A DNA stretch of 40,071 nucleotides. Source: Rhodospirillales bacterium. Lineage in GTDB: Bacteria > Pseudomonadota > Alphaproteobacteria > JAJFIK01. Of the stretch, positions 19,908-29,727 are shown in pieces. The DNA lies in the NCBI GenBank assembly GCA_021775005.1, contig JAJFIK010000016.1, positions 1-40,071 on the forward strand, read 5' to 3'. Within the stretch, counting starts at the first letter, position 1, and every line of letters begins with the position of its first letter. Under the pieces are notes generated by a model. The model did not search any database. It saw only the letters and a list, made by a program, of their open reading frames with translations, and was not told the DNA's origin. The translations under genes were made by a program, and so were the position numbers.

Positions 19908-20770
19908 GGCATGCGGCGACTTTGATCCACGTTTCGTGCCACTCTAATTCCGAAGATACTCGCTTGCTCGGAACGAGCCAATCGCCTATGGGTGGGACGG
20001 GCGGCGCCGCGCGTACTGGCCCAACTGCCACCTAGAGCGTAGTGCGCGGAACAAACGTCGCCTCGGTACTCCGAACAATCGACGACCCACTCAGGTACAT
20101 TTCCCAGCATATCATAAATGCCAAATGCATTGGGACGGAAGCTACCCACAGGGGCTGGTTCCAGGCCAAAACCATCACGACATCTATTGGGGACGGAGAA
20201 AGATCCAAAACGATGGGCCGAGTTGTCATAGACGTTGGCAAAATTGCAAATTCTGCGGTCGCTAATGGGCTCATAGGTACGATAGGTCCGTTCCGCTTTC
20301 GCAGCGTATTCCCATTCTACGATTGTCAAAAGCCGGTAACTCTCACCGGACTCCAGGGAGAGCCATTCTGTGTACCGAATTGCTTCGTACCAATTTATGC
20401 CGACAACTGGTTCTTGATCATCCTCGCTATTGAATTCCAGTTCAATATCTCGGCAAAACTTCGCAGCAACACATTGGCGCCACTCGCCAACTGTTATCTC
20501 ATAGCGTCCGACAGCAAAGTAATAGTCAACCGCCACAACTTCCGCCAGAGACACATCAGAGTTGGCGCGTGCGCTGTCATAAAGAAGCGTGCCCGGTTCA
20601 ACAACAACCATCTCAGGGCAATGCTCACAATCACGAAAAACTTCATGGTCAGGCGAGATTGAAAGGTCTGAGTCCGAATCGACGCTTGCTATGGGAGTAC
20701 ATCCAACGGACGAGACTACCGCCCCAAGCAAGCAGATAGTGCGGACAATTCCTGCTATACGATTATGCAT
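19904..20770 (-). CDS. FGE/SUMF1-fold (formylglycine-generating-like) lipoprotein
   Basis: A 288-residue exported protein; a probable lipoprotein signal ends at VSSVGC (Cys 24). The remainder matches the FGE-sulfatase domain: MVVVEPGTLL, the GRYEITVGEWRQC segment, PVVGINWYEAIRYTEWLS, LLTIVEWEYAAKA, PVGSFRPNAFGIYDMLGNVPEWVVDC and GGSWASTRGAARPTHR. The usual GFRCA end is FGIRVARN here, so the C-terminal catalytic Cys of true formylglycine-generating enzymes is missing. A structural or binding role is more likely than sulfatase activation. GAGG sits 8 bases before the ATG. It follows trpE by 52 bases on the same strand. Codon use looks less GC-biased than in trpE (judged by eye). Confidence 0.82.
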   Translation of the reverse strand: MHNRIAGIVRTICLLGAVVSSVGCTPIASVDSDSDLSISPDHEVFRDCEHCPEMVVVEPGTLLYDSARANSDVSLAEVVAVDYYFAVGRYEITVGEWRQCVAAKFCRDIELEFNSEDDQEPVVGINWYEAIRYTEWLSLESGESYRLLTIVEWEYAAKAERTYRTYEPISDRRICNFANVYDNSAHRFGSFSVPNRCRDGFGLEPAPVGSFRPNAFGIYDMLGNVPEWVVDCSEYRGDVCSAHYALGGSWASTRGAARPTHRRLARSEQASIFGIRVARNVDQSRRMP

Positions 20771-20822
20771 CGGCCAATCCTCATATTCGCAAACGACTAT
20801 AGCTTGCGATTGTCTGATTGCA

Positions 20823-22346
20823 CTAACGCCGCAAGTTGCCCTTTGGTCCGCTGGCGAATTGCACCGCTTCCTCCGCCGCGCGCACCAGGGCGCGGGACTT
20901 GTTCACGGTCTCTTGGTACTCCGCTTCGGGGTCGCTGTCGTGTACAACGCCGCCGCCTGCTTGAACATACATGACGCCGTCTTTTACCAATGCCGTGCGC
21001 AATGCGATGCACGTGTCCATGGAGCCGTCCGCGGCAAAGTAGCCGACACCGCCTGCATAGATGCCGCGCTTTTCCTTCTCAAGCTCGTTGATGATTTCCA
21101 TAGCGCGCACTTTGGGCGCACCGGAAACGGTTCCCGCGGGAAAGCCGCCGATGAGGGCCGAGAGGGCGTCGTGAGCGCCAGAGATTTGCCCCTCAACGTT
21201 AGAGACAATATGCATCACGTGGCTGTAGTTTTCGATCTTGAATGAGCTTGTGACATCCACCGTGCCAGGCTTGGAGACGCGGCCCACATCATTGCGCCCC
21301 AGGTCAAGCAGCATGAGATGCTCAGCATGTTCTTTGGGGTCCGCCAAAAGATCGTCGGCAAGGGTTTGATCTTCTTCCGGCGTCACGCCCCGTGGCCGCG
21401 TGCCCGCAATGGGGCGGATGGTAATGGTGCCATCGCGCAATTTCACCAACACCTCAGGGGAGGACCCCACAATGGCGTGGCCGCCGAAATCCAAAAAGAA
21501 CAAATAGGGCGATGGGTTTAACCGGCGCAAGGCGCGATAAAGCGCAAACGGCGGCAGCGTGAACGGCACTGCAAAGCGTTGGCTCGGCACCACTTGAAAA
21601 ATGTCACCGGCGACAATGTAGTCCTTGGCGCGGGCCACCATAGCCAAGTATTCGTCGTGGCTGGTATTCGATGTGGCCACCGGCGGCGGCAAATCTTCGG
21701 CGCGCGCCCCTTGATGGGGCAGGGAGCGATCAAGGTCATGCACCACGCGGGCGATGCGTTCTTCGGCGCGGCCATAGGCAGCTTCGGCGTTAAGGCCGTC
21801 TTCGCGCCAAACCGGGGAGACGATGTCGAGCTCCCCCGTGACACTGTCAAAGATCGCCACAATGGTGGGGCGCAGAAAAACCCCGTCAGGGATATTGAGG
21901 GGATCAGGATTGGGTGCCGGCAGGCGTTCCATTTCCCGCACCATGTCATACGCCATATAGCCAAACAGCCCTGACGACATGGGCGGTAGTTCGCGCGGCA
22001 CCTCAAGCTGGGTGGCATCGATGAGCCTGCGCAGTGAGACAAGGGGCGCTGCGTCTTCGGGGACGTAGGCATCGGGGTCCACCAGCGCGCGCGGGTTGAT
22101 GGCCGCCGCGCCATTTTCGCATTTCCAAATCAGATCCGGCCGCATCCCGATGATGGAATAGCGCCCGCGCGTTTCGCCGCCTTCAACGGACTCAAACAGG
22201 AAGCTATTTGTTTCGCCGTCGGCAAGCTTGAGCATGGCCGACACCGGCGTCTCAAGATCAGCGATCAGCCGGGTCCAGACGAGCTGCCCCTTGCCCGCCT
22301 CGTAGGACTGGCGAAAGGTTTCGCTAAAGGCGGGCTGGGTCTGCAT
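20823..22346 (-). CDS. trpE: Anthranilate synthase component I
   Basis: This enzyme makes anthranilate from chorismate using ammonia supplied by TrpG; it is the first and feedback-controlled step of tryptophan synthesis. It has 507 residues. The N-terminal region contains FLFESVEGGETRGRYSIIG, equivalent to the tryptophan-binding LLES region. The chorismate-binding domain shows VVPSQRFAVPF, NPSPYLFFLDFGG, IAGTRPRG, LDLGRNDVGRVSKPGTV, FPAGTVSGAPKVRAMEII and GVGYFAADGSMDTCIALRT. Its ATG shares one base with the ppiD stop (TAATG), so the two are translationally coupled. It is separated from trpG by two unrelated genes. Confidence 0.97.
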   Translation of the reverse strand: MQTQPAFSETFRQSYEAGKGQLVWTRLIADLETPVSAMLKLADGETNSFLFESVEGGETRGRYSIIGMRPDLIWKCENGAAAINPRALVDPDAYVPEDAAPLVSLRRLIDATQLEVPRELPPMSSGLFGYMAYDMVREMERLPAPNPDPLNIPDGVFLRPTIVAIFDSVTGELDIVSPVWREDGLNAEAAYGRAEERIARVVHDLDRSLPHQGARAEDLPPPVATSNTSHDEYLAMVARAKDYIVAGDIFQVVPSQRFAVPFTLPPFALYRALRRLNPSPYLFFLDFGGHAIVGSSPEVLVKLRDGTITIRPIAGTRPRGVTPEEDQTLADDLLADPKEHAEHLMLLDLGRNDVGRVSKPGTVDVTSSFKIENYSHVMHIVSNVEGQISGAHDALSALIGGFPAGTVSGAPKVRAMEIINELEKEKRGIYAGGVGYFAADGSMDTCIALRTALVKDGVMYVQAGGGVVHDSDPEAEYQETVNKSRALVRAAEEAVQFASGPKGNLRR

Positions 22347-24220
22347 TAGCGTGGGATTTGATTGATCAGGTCCGTCAGGGCTGATTGATTGATCTGCACA
22401 TTGGCCGCAGCGCGCGCCTCGTCGATGATTGCCTGCAAAACTTCACCTTGAAAGTTTTCCGCAAGCTGAAGCTGGATCTGAGTGATGTTCTCATCATTGG
22501 GTTCCGCTGCAGTTACAGATGTGGCGCGGGCCACGATGGAGCCTTGGCCAAGGCGAACGTCTGCCGCAATGGCATCATTGAGAGGCACAGAAAACAACCG
22601 TTGCAACGCGCTTCGGCTGAATATTTCGCTGGTTTCGGAGCGGCGAAGTGCGGCATCGGGCGTGCGCACCTGACGGCCAAGCTCTGCCGCGACGGTGGCA
22701 AAGTCATCGCCTCTGTTAATGCGCGCGGCGGCGGCCTCGGCCATATCGGTGAGCAGCCGGCTTAATTCTTCATTGCGCCAATCGGCCAAAAGTTCATCGC
22801 GAATCTCAGCAAATTCAAATAGGCGGTCTGGCGTAATGCTATCAACGCGCACGATATAAAATGACCCATCAAGGGTTTCTTCCAGTTGCGATTGCCCGCC
22901 CTCTCCCAAATTGAACGCATTGTCGAGAAGACCATCAATACTCAGCAGTGATTCAAGCCGCGCGCCATCGGAACTTTGGCCGTTGATATCTACTGCATCT
23001 ATGGTGAACACCGGCAGGTTCAGGCCGCCGCCAATGTTCTCAAGATCCAAGCCCCCGGCGTATTGGTCCTGCACCGTGCGCGAGAGCGCGTAGAGCTCTT
23101 CTGAGGCAATGCGAATTGCCAGATCATCACGAATTTCGTCACGAACCTCTTCAAACGCAACCTCTGTGCCCGGTGTGATGTTATCCACACTCACAATCGA
23201 CACCGCCAATGATCCTTCGATTACGCTGGTTAGGCCTGGTGCGGTTAATGAAAACGCAGCTTCAGACACAGCCGTATCGATGACTTCCATTGTCGTTACT
23301 TCATTGAGCTCAATCAAAGTGCCGCCAGCAAAGTCAAACGGCGCACCCGCCAATATGGCCGCATAGGCCGCGTCAGCTTCGGCGCGTGTGCTGAAGGTCA
23401 GTTGGCGTATGGTCCGGCGCTCAGGCTCTGACAAGCTGGCGCGGCGCACTTCATACATGGTGCGGATGTCTTCTTCCGGCACGAAGACACTCTCGGCGAT
23501 CTCATCCGGGCTCATGTGGAGCACAGTTACGGTGCGATATTCCGGCGCTTGATAGCGCGGCGCGTTTGCATCGAAATAGACTTGAAGCACATCGTTGCCG
23601 GGGTCGCTTGGCGTATCAATGGCAGCGGGCCGTAAGACAAAATATTCAAGCGCCCGTTGCTCATAGGCATAGGCATAGTACATATCGGCCATAGAGCGCG
23701 GCACATTGGCCCCGCCGCCAAGACTTGCAAGCAATTGGGTGCGTTCCATGTCGGTCCGCATCAATTCTTCAAATTGCGTATCGGTCAGACGTAATTGGTA
23801 GAGATATTCGCGATAGGTATTGCGATCAAACGTGCCGGTGGCACCGGCAAAGGTCGGGTTGCCTGCGATTTGCCGCGCCAGTTCATTGTCTGATGTACGC
23901 ACGCCAATGTCGGCGGCCAAATTTGCAAGCACGATGCGCGTTACAATTTGATCCACCACTTGATCAGTGAGACCAAAATCGAGCGCAACGGCCATGGTGT
24001 ATTCCGAACCGTATTGATTGCGGTTTTGGCGAAACGCCAGATCGAGCTCGCGCGCAAAGCCATCTGCCGTTACCTCGGCATTGCCAACGGTGATGATCGC
24101 CGGGTTGGGATCGGGCAGAAAGATGTCATTGACCCCCCAAAGGGCAAAGCTGACCACCAATAGGCCAATCACGATCATAGCGAGCCAACTGCGCGTCGCC
24201 TTGCGAATATCTTCAATCAT
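22346..24220 (-). CDS. ppiD: PpiD/SurA-like periplasmic peptidyl-prolyl isomerase (membrane anchored)
   Basis: A 624-residue protein with one N-terminal membrane anchor (WLAMIVIGLLVVSFALWGV, residues 13-31) followed by periplasmic domains. A SurA_N-type chaperone region covers about 35-240 (AEVTADGFARELDLAFRQ onwards). Parvulin-like PPIC region(s) lie around residues 240-380, with a second divergent copy after about 450. It would help fold exported proteins near the Sec translocon. The family is poorly conserved, so isomerase activity is uncertain. It is the first gene of the ppiD-trpE pair and is divergent from tpiA. ppiD/surA-like genes next to trpE are common in alphaproteobacteria. Confidence 0.88.
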   Translation of the reverse strand: MIEDIRKATRSWLAMIVIGLLVVSFALWGVNDIFLPDPNPAIITVGNAEVTADGFARELDLAFRQNRNQYGSEYTMAVALDFGLTDQVVDQIVTRIVLANLAADIGVRTSDNELARQIAGNPTFAGATGTFDRNTYREYLYQLRLTDTQFEELMRTDMERTQLLASLGGGANVPRSMADMYYAYAYEQRALEYFVLRPAAIDTPSDPGNDVLQVYFDANAPRYQAPEYRTVTVLHMSPDEIAESVFVPEEDIRTMYEVRRASLSEPERRTIRQLTFSTRAEADAAYAAILAGAPFDFAGGTLIELNEVTTMEVIDTAVSEAAFSLTAPGLTSVIEGSLAVSIVSVDNITPGTEVAFEEVRDEIRDDLAIRIASEELYALSRTVQDQYAGGLDLENIGGGLNLPVFTIDAVDINGQSSDGARLESLLSIDGLLDNAFNLGEGGQSQLEETLDGSFYIVRVDSITPDRLFEFAEIRDELLADWRNEELSRLLTDMAEAAAARINRGDDFATVAAELGRQVRTPDAALRRSETSEIFSRSALQRLFSVPLNDAIAADVRLGQGSIVARATSVTAAEPNDENITQIQLQLAENFQGEVLQAIIDEARAAANVQINQSALTDLINQIPR

Positions 24221-24245
24221 TGCAACTCCGGACTAGATGCGCTGA

Positions 24246-24263
24246 GGAAACATAAGGGTTTCC
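24246..24263 (-). promoter_or_regulatory. Inverted repeat in the ppiD-trpE leader region
   Basis: GGAAAC-N6-GTTTCC is a perfect 6-base inverted repeat located 26-43 bases upstream of the ppiD ATG, in the 184-base gap shared with tpiA. It could be an operator or a small leader hairpin. There is no Trp-rich leader peptide or terminator nearby, so classical attenuation is not supported. Confidence 0.3.
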
Positions 24264-24404
24264 AGTGAATTTGATTGGGGCGCATCATATGAATCCGCCC
24301 CCTGGCCTGCAAGCGTGAGGCCATAAGCTGTCCGCGCCCCGTTGGCAAGCGGCGGTGAGAATGGTAGTCAGCCGCCAAAAGCAAGGTATTTGCGGGAGAC
24401 CATT

Positions 24405-25157
24405 ATGGCAGAAACGCGCCGCCCCATCGTCATCGGTAACTGGAAAATGAATGGCTTGGTGGATTCAGCCGTAGAGCTTGAAGCCACTATCGCTGCAAAT
24501 GGCCAAGGGGCGCCGTGCGAGGTGATGATTTGCCCGCCCGCAACGCTGCTGTTTCCGTTTTCTCAGCTGATCCAAGGGAGCGCTCTGCGCCTTGGCGCGC
24601 AGGACTGCCATATGGCGGAAAATGGCGCGCATACGGGGGATTTGTCGGCTGCGATGTTAAGCGAAGCAGGGGCAACAGCGGTTATCGTTGGCCATTCTGA
24701 GCGTCGCGCCGACCATGGCGAAAGCGATGCCGTCGTGCGCGCCAAAGCCGAAGCGGCTCATGGGGCGGGCTTAACGGCCATCATATGTGTTGGCGAAACC
24801 GGCGCTCAGCGGGATGCCGGGGGCGCAGAGACCGTTGTGGGCACCCAGTTAGAGGGCTCGCTTCCCAGCGTCCTTCGCGCCGAGAACACCATTGTGGCCT
24901 ATGAGCCGGTTTGGGCTATCGGCACCGGCCGCACGCCGACGATCGCGGATATCGAGGCCATGCATGGCTTTATCCGCCGCCGCATTGAGGCCTTACAAGG
25001 AGACGTGGCCCATGGCATTCGCCTGCTTTATGGCGGTTCGGTAAAGCCCGGCAATGCTGCTGAGATTTTGGCCGTGGCGAACGTAGACGGCGCCCTTGTG
25101 GGCGGGGCCAGTCTCAAGGCCGCCGACTTCTCAGGCATTTTCGGCATTTACACCTGA
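24405..25157 (+). CDS. tpiA: Triosephosphate isomerase
   Basis: This enzyme interconverts dihydroxyacetone phosphate and glyceraldehyde 3-phosphate in glycolysis and gluconeogenesis. It has 250 residues forming a TIM barrel. The catalytic residues are visible: Lys in GNWKMNG, His in VIVGHSERR and Glu in [13 protein letters not shown]; the phosphate-binding loops [11 protein letters not shown] and GALVGGASL are also present. The ATG at 24405 with GGGAG upstream was chosen over a TTG-started 21-codon extension because family members begin just before [10 protein letters not shown]. secG follows 121 bases later. Confidence 0.97.
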   Translation: MAETRRPIVIGNWKMNGLVDSAVELEATIAANGQGAPCEVMICPPATLLFPFSQLIQGSALRLGAQDCHMAENGAHTGDLSAAMLSEAGATAVIVGHSERRADHGESDAVVRAKAEAAHGAGLTAIICVGETGAQRDAGGAETVVGTQLEGSLPSVLRAENTIVAYEPVWAIGTGRTPTIADIEAMHGFIRRRIEALQGDVAHGIRLLYGGSVKPGNAAEILAVANVDGALVGGASLKAADFSGIFGIYT

Positions 25158-25278
25158 TGCAGGCCCATTGGGCTGCCCCAACGGCGTGGCAAGGGGCTTG
25201 GCAAGGGCCGAGAGGGCCTATATATCCCGCCCCTTAAACCGCCATTTGTTGCCGCGCCGCGAAAGGGCCGATTGCATC

Positions 25279-25632
25279 ATGAACACATTGCTGATCGTGC
25301 ATCTTCTGATCACCATCTCTCTTGTGGGGTTGATATTAATTCAGCGCTCCGAGGGCGGCGGCACCGGCCTTGGCGGCGGTGGCGGTGGCGGTGGTGGCGG
25401 AGGCGGTTTCATGACCACCCGCGGCACAGCCAGCACCCTGACCCGCATGACGATATTTTTCGCCACGGCTTTCTTTATTTCTTCCATTGGCCTTTCAATT
25501 GTCTCCGGGTCGCAACGCGGCAACAGCGGATCGGTGGTTGATTCGATTCAAAATCTGCCGGCCCCAACCCCTACAGACGATCTGATCCTGCCCGCCGATG
25601 ATGGATTGCCCGCAGTGCCGACCGGCGATTAA
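25279..25632 (+). CDS. secG: Protein translocase subunit SecG
   Basis: This is the small SecYEG component that speeds protein export. It has 117 residues with two membrane helices (about 3-21, and 53-74: MTIFFATAFFISSIGLSIV). Between them is the conserved LIQRSEGGGTGLGGG loop, extended here by a run of twelve glycines, then FMTTRGTASTLTRMT. The C-terminal Pro/Asp-rich tail is variable in the family. The ATG at 25279 lies 8-12 bases after GAAAGGG; upstream codons in the same frame are not SecG-like. tpiA-secG-pyrG is a widespread order. Confidence 0.94.
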   Translation: MNTLLIVHLLITISLVGLILIQRSEGGGTGLGGGGGGGGGGGGFMTTRGTASTLTRMTIFFATAFFISSIGLSIVSGSQRGNSGSVVDSIQNLPAPTPTDDLILPADDGLPAVPTGD

Positions 25633-25670
25633 ACCCGCAAAAGCGACAGAATCATTTAGGTTTTACTCCT

Positions 25671-27373
<1,703 letters not shown>

Positions 27374-27485
27374 TCCCCCCATCCTAACCTTCCCCCGCAA
27401 GGGGGGAAGGAACGAGCGAGCCTTTCTTTAAACCTCCTCCTTTGACGGGGGAGGTCGGCGAGCTGCGCGAGCCGGGTGGGGGTGA
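27374..27485. repeat. GC-rich palindromic intergenic repeat block (two hairpins)
   Basis: The 162-base gap after pyrG holds two strong hairpins. CCTTCCCCC (27388-27396) pairs with GGGGGAAGG (27402-27410) around GCAAG. CCTCCTCC (27433-27440) pairs with GGGGGAGG (27447-27454) around TTTGAC. The block continues to a GGGTGGGGGTGA end. Sequences of this shape are familiar dispersed intergenic repeats in alphaproteobacteria. It may also stop pyrG transcription or protect the message end; no T-run follows directly. Confidence 0.6.
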
Positions 27486-27535
27486 CGAAGACTTGAGGTC
27501 TTGCCCCGATTGGATGGGAGTGGTCGACTGTCCTC

Positions 27536-28546
27536 ATGACCACCCTCGACGCCTTTCCGACGTTTCCACTTGCCCATCTGCCGACACCATTCGAGGCATG
27601 GGCGCGGTTGGGCGCTGCGATCGGCCACCCAAAGCTTTTCGCCAAGCGTGACGATTGCACCGGCCTTGCCTTTGGCGGCAACAAGACGCGCAAGCTGGAG
27701 TTTCTTATCGGTGATGCGCTGGCGACCGGTGCTACGTCCCTTGTGACCGTGGGCGCGATCCAATCCAACCATTGCCGCCAGACCGCAGCGGCGGCAAACA
27801 AGGCCGGGTTGCCGTGCCATCTGGTGCTGGTGGATCAGGTGCCGATCAAGACCGATGCCTATCAACAATCCGGCAATGTGCAGCTTGATCATTTGCTGGG
27901 GGCCATAATCCACAAAGTGGAAAGCAAAGAGGCCGCGCCGGAATTCATCTTAAACTTGATCAACAAGCTTCAAGCTTCTGAAAAAACACCGTATTTCATG
28001 CCGCCGGGGGGCTCCACAGCAATTGGTGCCCTGGGCTATGTGGCCTGCGCGATGGAACTCACCAAACAAGCCGACGTTGCCAGCCTCAAGCTCGATCATG
28101 TGGTGGTGGCGTCCAGCAGCGCGGGAACACAGGCCGGTCTTGTTGCCGGGTTCGCGGCACTGGGGGCCGAGGTGAAGGTGCACGGCATCAACGTTTATGA
28201 GGATGACCCGGCAAAGCTGACTGAAGCGGTGGCAGGGCTGGCGGATGAAACCCTGTCGCTTCTCGGCGTAAAGGCGGCGGCCCTTGAAATCATCGTCCAT
28301 GGGGACTATCGGGGCGAAGGTTACGGCATCCCCACCGATGGAATGTTTGACGCCCTGAAGCTCACCGCTCGGGAAGAAGGGGTGCTGCTCGACCCGGTCT
28401 ATACGGGCAAGGGCATGGCGGGGCTCATGGCCCTCGCGCGGGCGGGCGCTTTTAGCAAGGATGAGACCGTTACCTTCATTCATACGGGCGGCACGTCGGG
28501 GCTTTTTGCCTATACGCCGCAGTTTGGCGTTGCCCTCAGCAGTTAA
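27536..28546 (+). CDS. PLP-dependent D-cysteine desulfhydrase / ACC deaminase family protein
   Basis: A 336-residue fold-type II PLP enzyme. GGNKTRKLEF holds the cofactor Lys (K50), followed by QSNHCRQTAAAANKAGLPCHLVL. The C-terminal half has SSSAGTQAGLVAGFAALG and the phosphate-binding HTGGTSGLFAY. The closest known functions are D-cysteine desulfhydrase (D-Cys to pyruvate, sulfide and ammonia) and 1-aminocyclopropane-1-carboxylate deaminase. These differ by a few active-site residues that I cannot assign with confidence; D-cysteine desulfhydrase is favoured from the N-terminal half. The gene is flanked by repeat elements on both sides, between pyrG and kdsA. Confidence 0.85.
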   Translation: MTTLDAFPTFPLAHLPTPFEAWARLGAAIGHPKLFAKRDDCTGLAFGGNKTRKLEFLIGDALATGATSLVTVGAIQSNHCRQTAAAANKAGLPCHLVLVDQVPIKTDAYQQSGNVQLDHLLGAIIHKVESKEAAPEFILNLINKLQASEKTPYFMPPGGSTAIGALGYVACAMELTKQADVASLKLDHVVVASSSAGTQAGLVAGFAALGAEVKVHGINVYEDDPAKLTEAVAGLADETLSLLGVKAAALEIIVHGDYRGEGYGIPTDGMFDALKLTAREEGVLLDPVYTGKGMAGLMALARAGAFSKDETVTFIHTGGTSGLFAYTPQFGVALSS

Positions 28547-28570
28547 CGCCTTTGGCCCGCCGCCCTTGCC
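28543..28570 (+). repeat. 28-bp direct repeat, copy 1
   Basis: This 28-base sequence begins at the stop codon of the PLP-enzyme gene (TTAACGCCTTTGGCCCGCCG and eight more bases). It recurs without a mismatch at 28725-28752. The two copies bracket a palindromic element, as a target-site duplication or a recombination remnant would. Confidence 0.9.
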
Positions 28571-28582
28571 GTTTGTGTCTTC

Positions 28583-28711
28583 CCGTCATTCCGGGCGCTA
28601 CAAGACGCCAAAGCTGTAGGCTTTGCTGCGACTTGTTGGACCCGGAATCTTGATCCTGTTATGGCCTTGAGATCCCGGGCTCGAACCATGCGGTTCGCCC
28701 CGGGATGACGG
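28583..28711. repeat. MITE-like palindromic intergenic element
   Basis: The ends form imperfect inverted repeats: CCGTCATTCCGGGC (28583-28596) against GCCCCGGGATGACGG (28697-28711). Inner segments also pair (GACCCGGAATCT with GAGATCCCGGGCTC). No open reading frame is present. Elements of this CCGTCAT...ATGACGG type occur between genes in many alphaproteobacteria. Here the element is enclosed by exact 28-bp direct repeats and lies between the PLP-enzyme gene and kdsA. Confidence 0.65.
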
Positions 28712-28724
28712 TTTTGTTTGTGGA

Positions 28725-28752
28725 TTAACGCCTTTGGCCCGCCGCCCTTGCC
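28725..28752 (+). repeat. 28-bp direct repeat, copy 2
   Basis: Exact second copy of the sequence at 28543-28570, 71 bases upstream of the kdsA ATG. The first copy contains the stop codon of the preceding gene, so this copy is probably the duplicated one. Confidence 0.9.
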
Positions 28753-28823
28753 CAGAGGTGCGGGGAAACGATATGGGTAGCTCCCCTTTTATCTGGTTCG
28801 AGCGCCCTTAAGAAAGCAAACGC

Positions 28824-29654
28824 ATGAAGCCTAATGCCTCCGTCAAAGTCGGTGCCCTTGAGATCGCCAACGATAAACCCTTCACGCTCATTGCCGGGCC
28901 GTGCCAGCTGGAAAGCCGCGCTCATGCGCTTGAGATGGCAACGGCGCTCAAAGAGATCGGCGAGCGCCTGGGGCTTGGCGTCATCTATAAGACAAGTTTC
29001 GACAAAGCCAACCGCACCTCCGTCGATGCGGCGCGCGGCCTGGGGCTCAAAGGGTCTTTGCCGATCTTTGCTGAAATCCGCGAGAGTGTTGGCTTGCCCG
29101 TGCTCACCGATGTGCACACGGCAGAACAAGCCGCCCAAGCCGCCGAAGCGGTGGACGTGTTGCAAATTCCAGCCTTTCTTTGTCGGCAAACGGACTTGCT
29201 GCTGGCTGCGGCGGCGACGGGTAAAGTGGTCAACGTCAAAAAAGGCCAGTTCCTCGCGCCATGGGATATGAAAAACGTAGTGGCGAAATTGACCGGCGCG
29301 GGCAACCCCAATGTGTTGCTCACCGAGCGCGGCGCATCTTTTGGCTACAACACATTAGTTTCAGATATGCGGGCGCTGCCCGAACTCAAAGCCACCGGCG
29401 CGCCGGTGGTGTTTGACGCGACGCATTCGGTGCAACAACCGGGCGGGCAGGGTGCATCATCTGGCGGGCAGCGGGAATATGTGCCGGTACTGGCGCGCGC
29501 GGCTGTGGCCGTTGGTGTTGCGGCGGTTTTCATTGAAACTCATGAAGACCCGGACAACGCCCCCTCAGACGGGCCCAACATGGTGCCCTTGTCAGAACTT
29601 GAAGCGCTTCTTCAAACCCTGATGGAGTTCGATGCCCTCGCCAAACGCCGATAG
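28824..29654 (+). CDS. kdsA: 2-dehydro-3-deoxyphosphooctonate aldolase (KDO 8-P synthase)
   Basis: This enzyme joins arabinose 5-phosphate and phosphoenolpyruvate to KDO 8-phosphate for the LPS inner core. It has 276 residues. IAGPCQLES at residues 23-31 carries Cys 27, the position that is Asn in the metal-free E. coli enzyme. With [15 protein letters not shown] and SDGPNM supplying the His, Glu and Asp ligands, this points to the metal-dependent class. [12 protein letters not shown] and LPVLTDVH are also diagnostic. It complements the lpx cluster at the other end of the window. Confidence 0.97.
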   Translation: MKPNASVKVGALEIANDKPFTLIAGPCQLESRAHALEMATALKEIGERLGLGVIYKTSFDKANRTSVDAARGLGLKGSLPIFAEIRESVGLPVLTDVHTAEQAAQAAEAVDVLQIPAFLCRQTDLLLAAAATGKVVNVKKGQFLAPWDMKNVVAKLTGAGNPNVLLTERGASFGYNTLVSDMRALPELKATGAPVVFDATHSVQQPGGQGASSGGQREYVPVLARAAVAVGVAAVFIETHEDPDNAPSDGPNMVPLSELEALLQTLMEFDALAKRR

Positions 29655-29727
29655 GCCGACGTCCACTCAAAACCGGGTGCCAAGCAAACAGCGGGGTCGC
29701 CGCAAAGCGCGTGGGGCGGGCCGGCTT

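Noticed and set aside
24221-24404. Trp attenuator or leader peptide upstream of ppiD-trpE
   Set aside because: No short frame with tandem Trp codons and no terminator-antiterminator pair could be found.
25159-25176. Hairpin just after the tpiA stop
   Set aside because: The stem is short with a bulge and is not followed by a T-run; it could be chance in GC-rich sequence.
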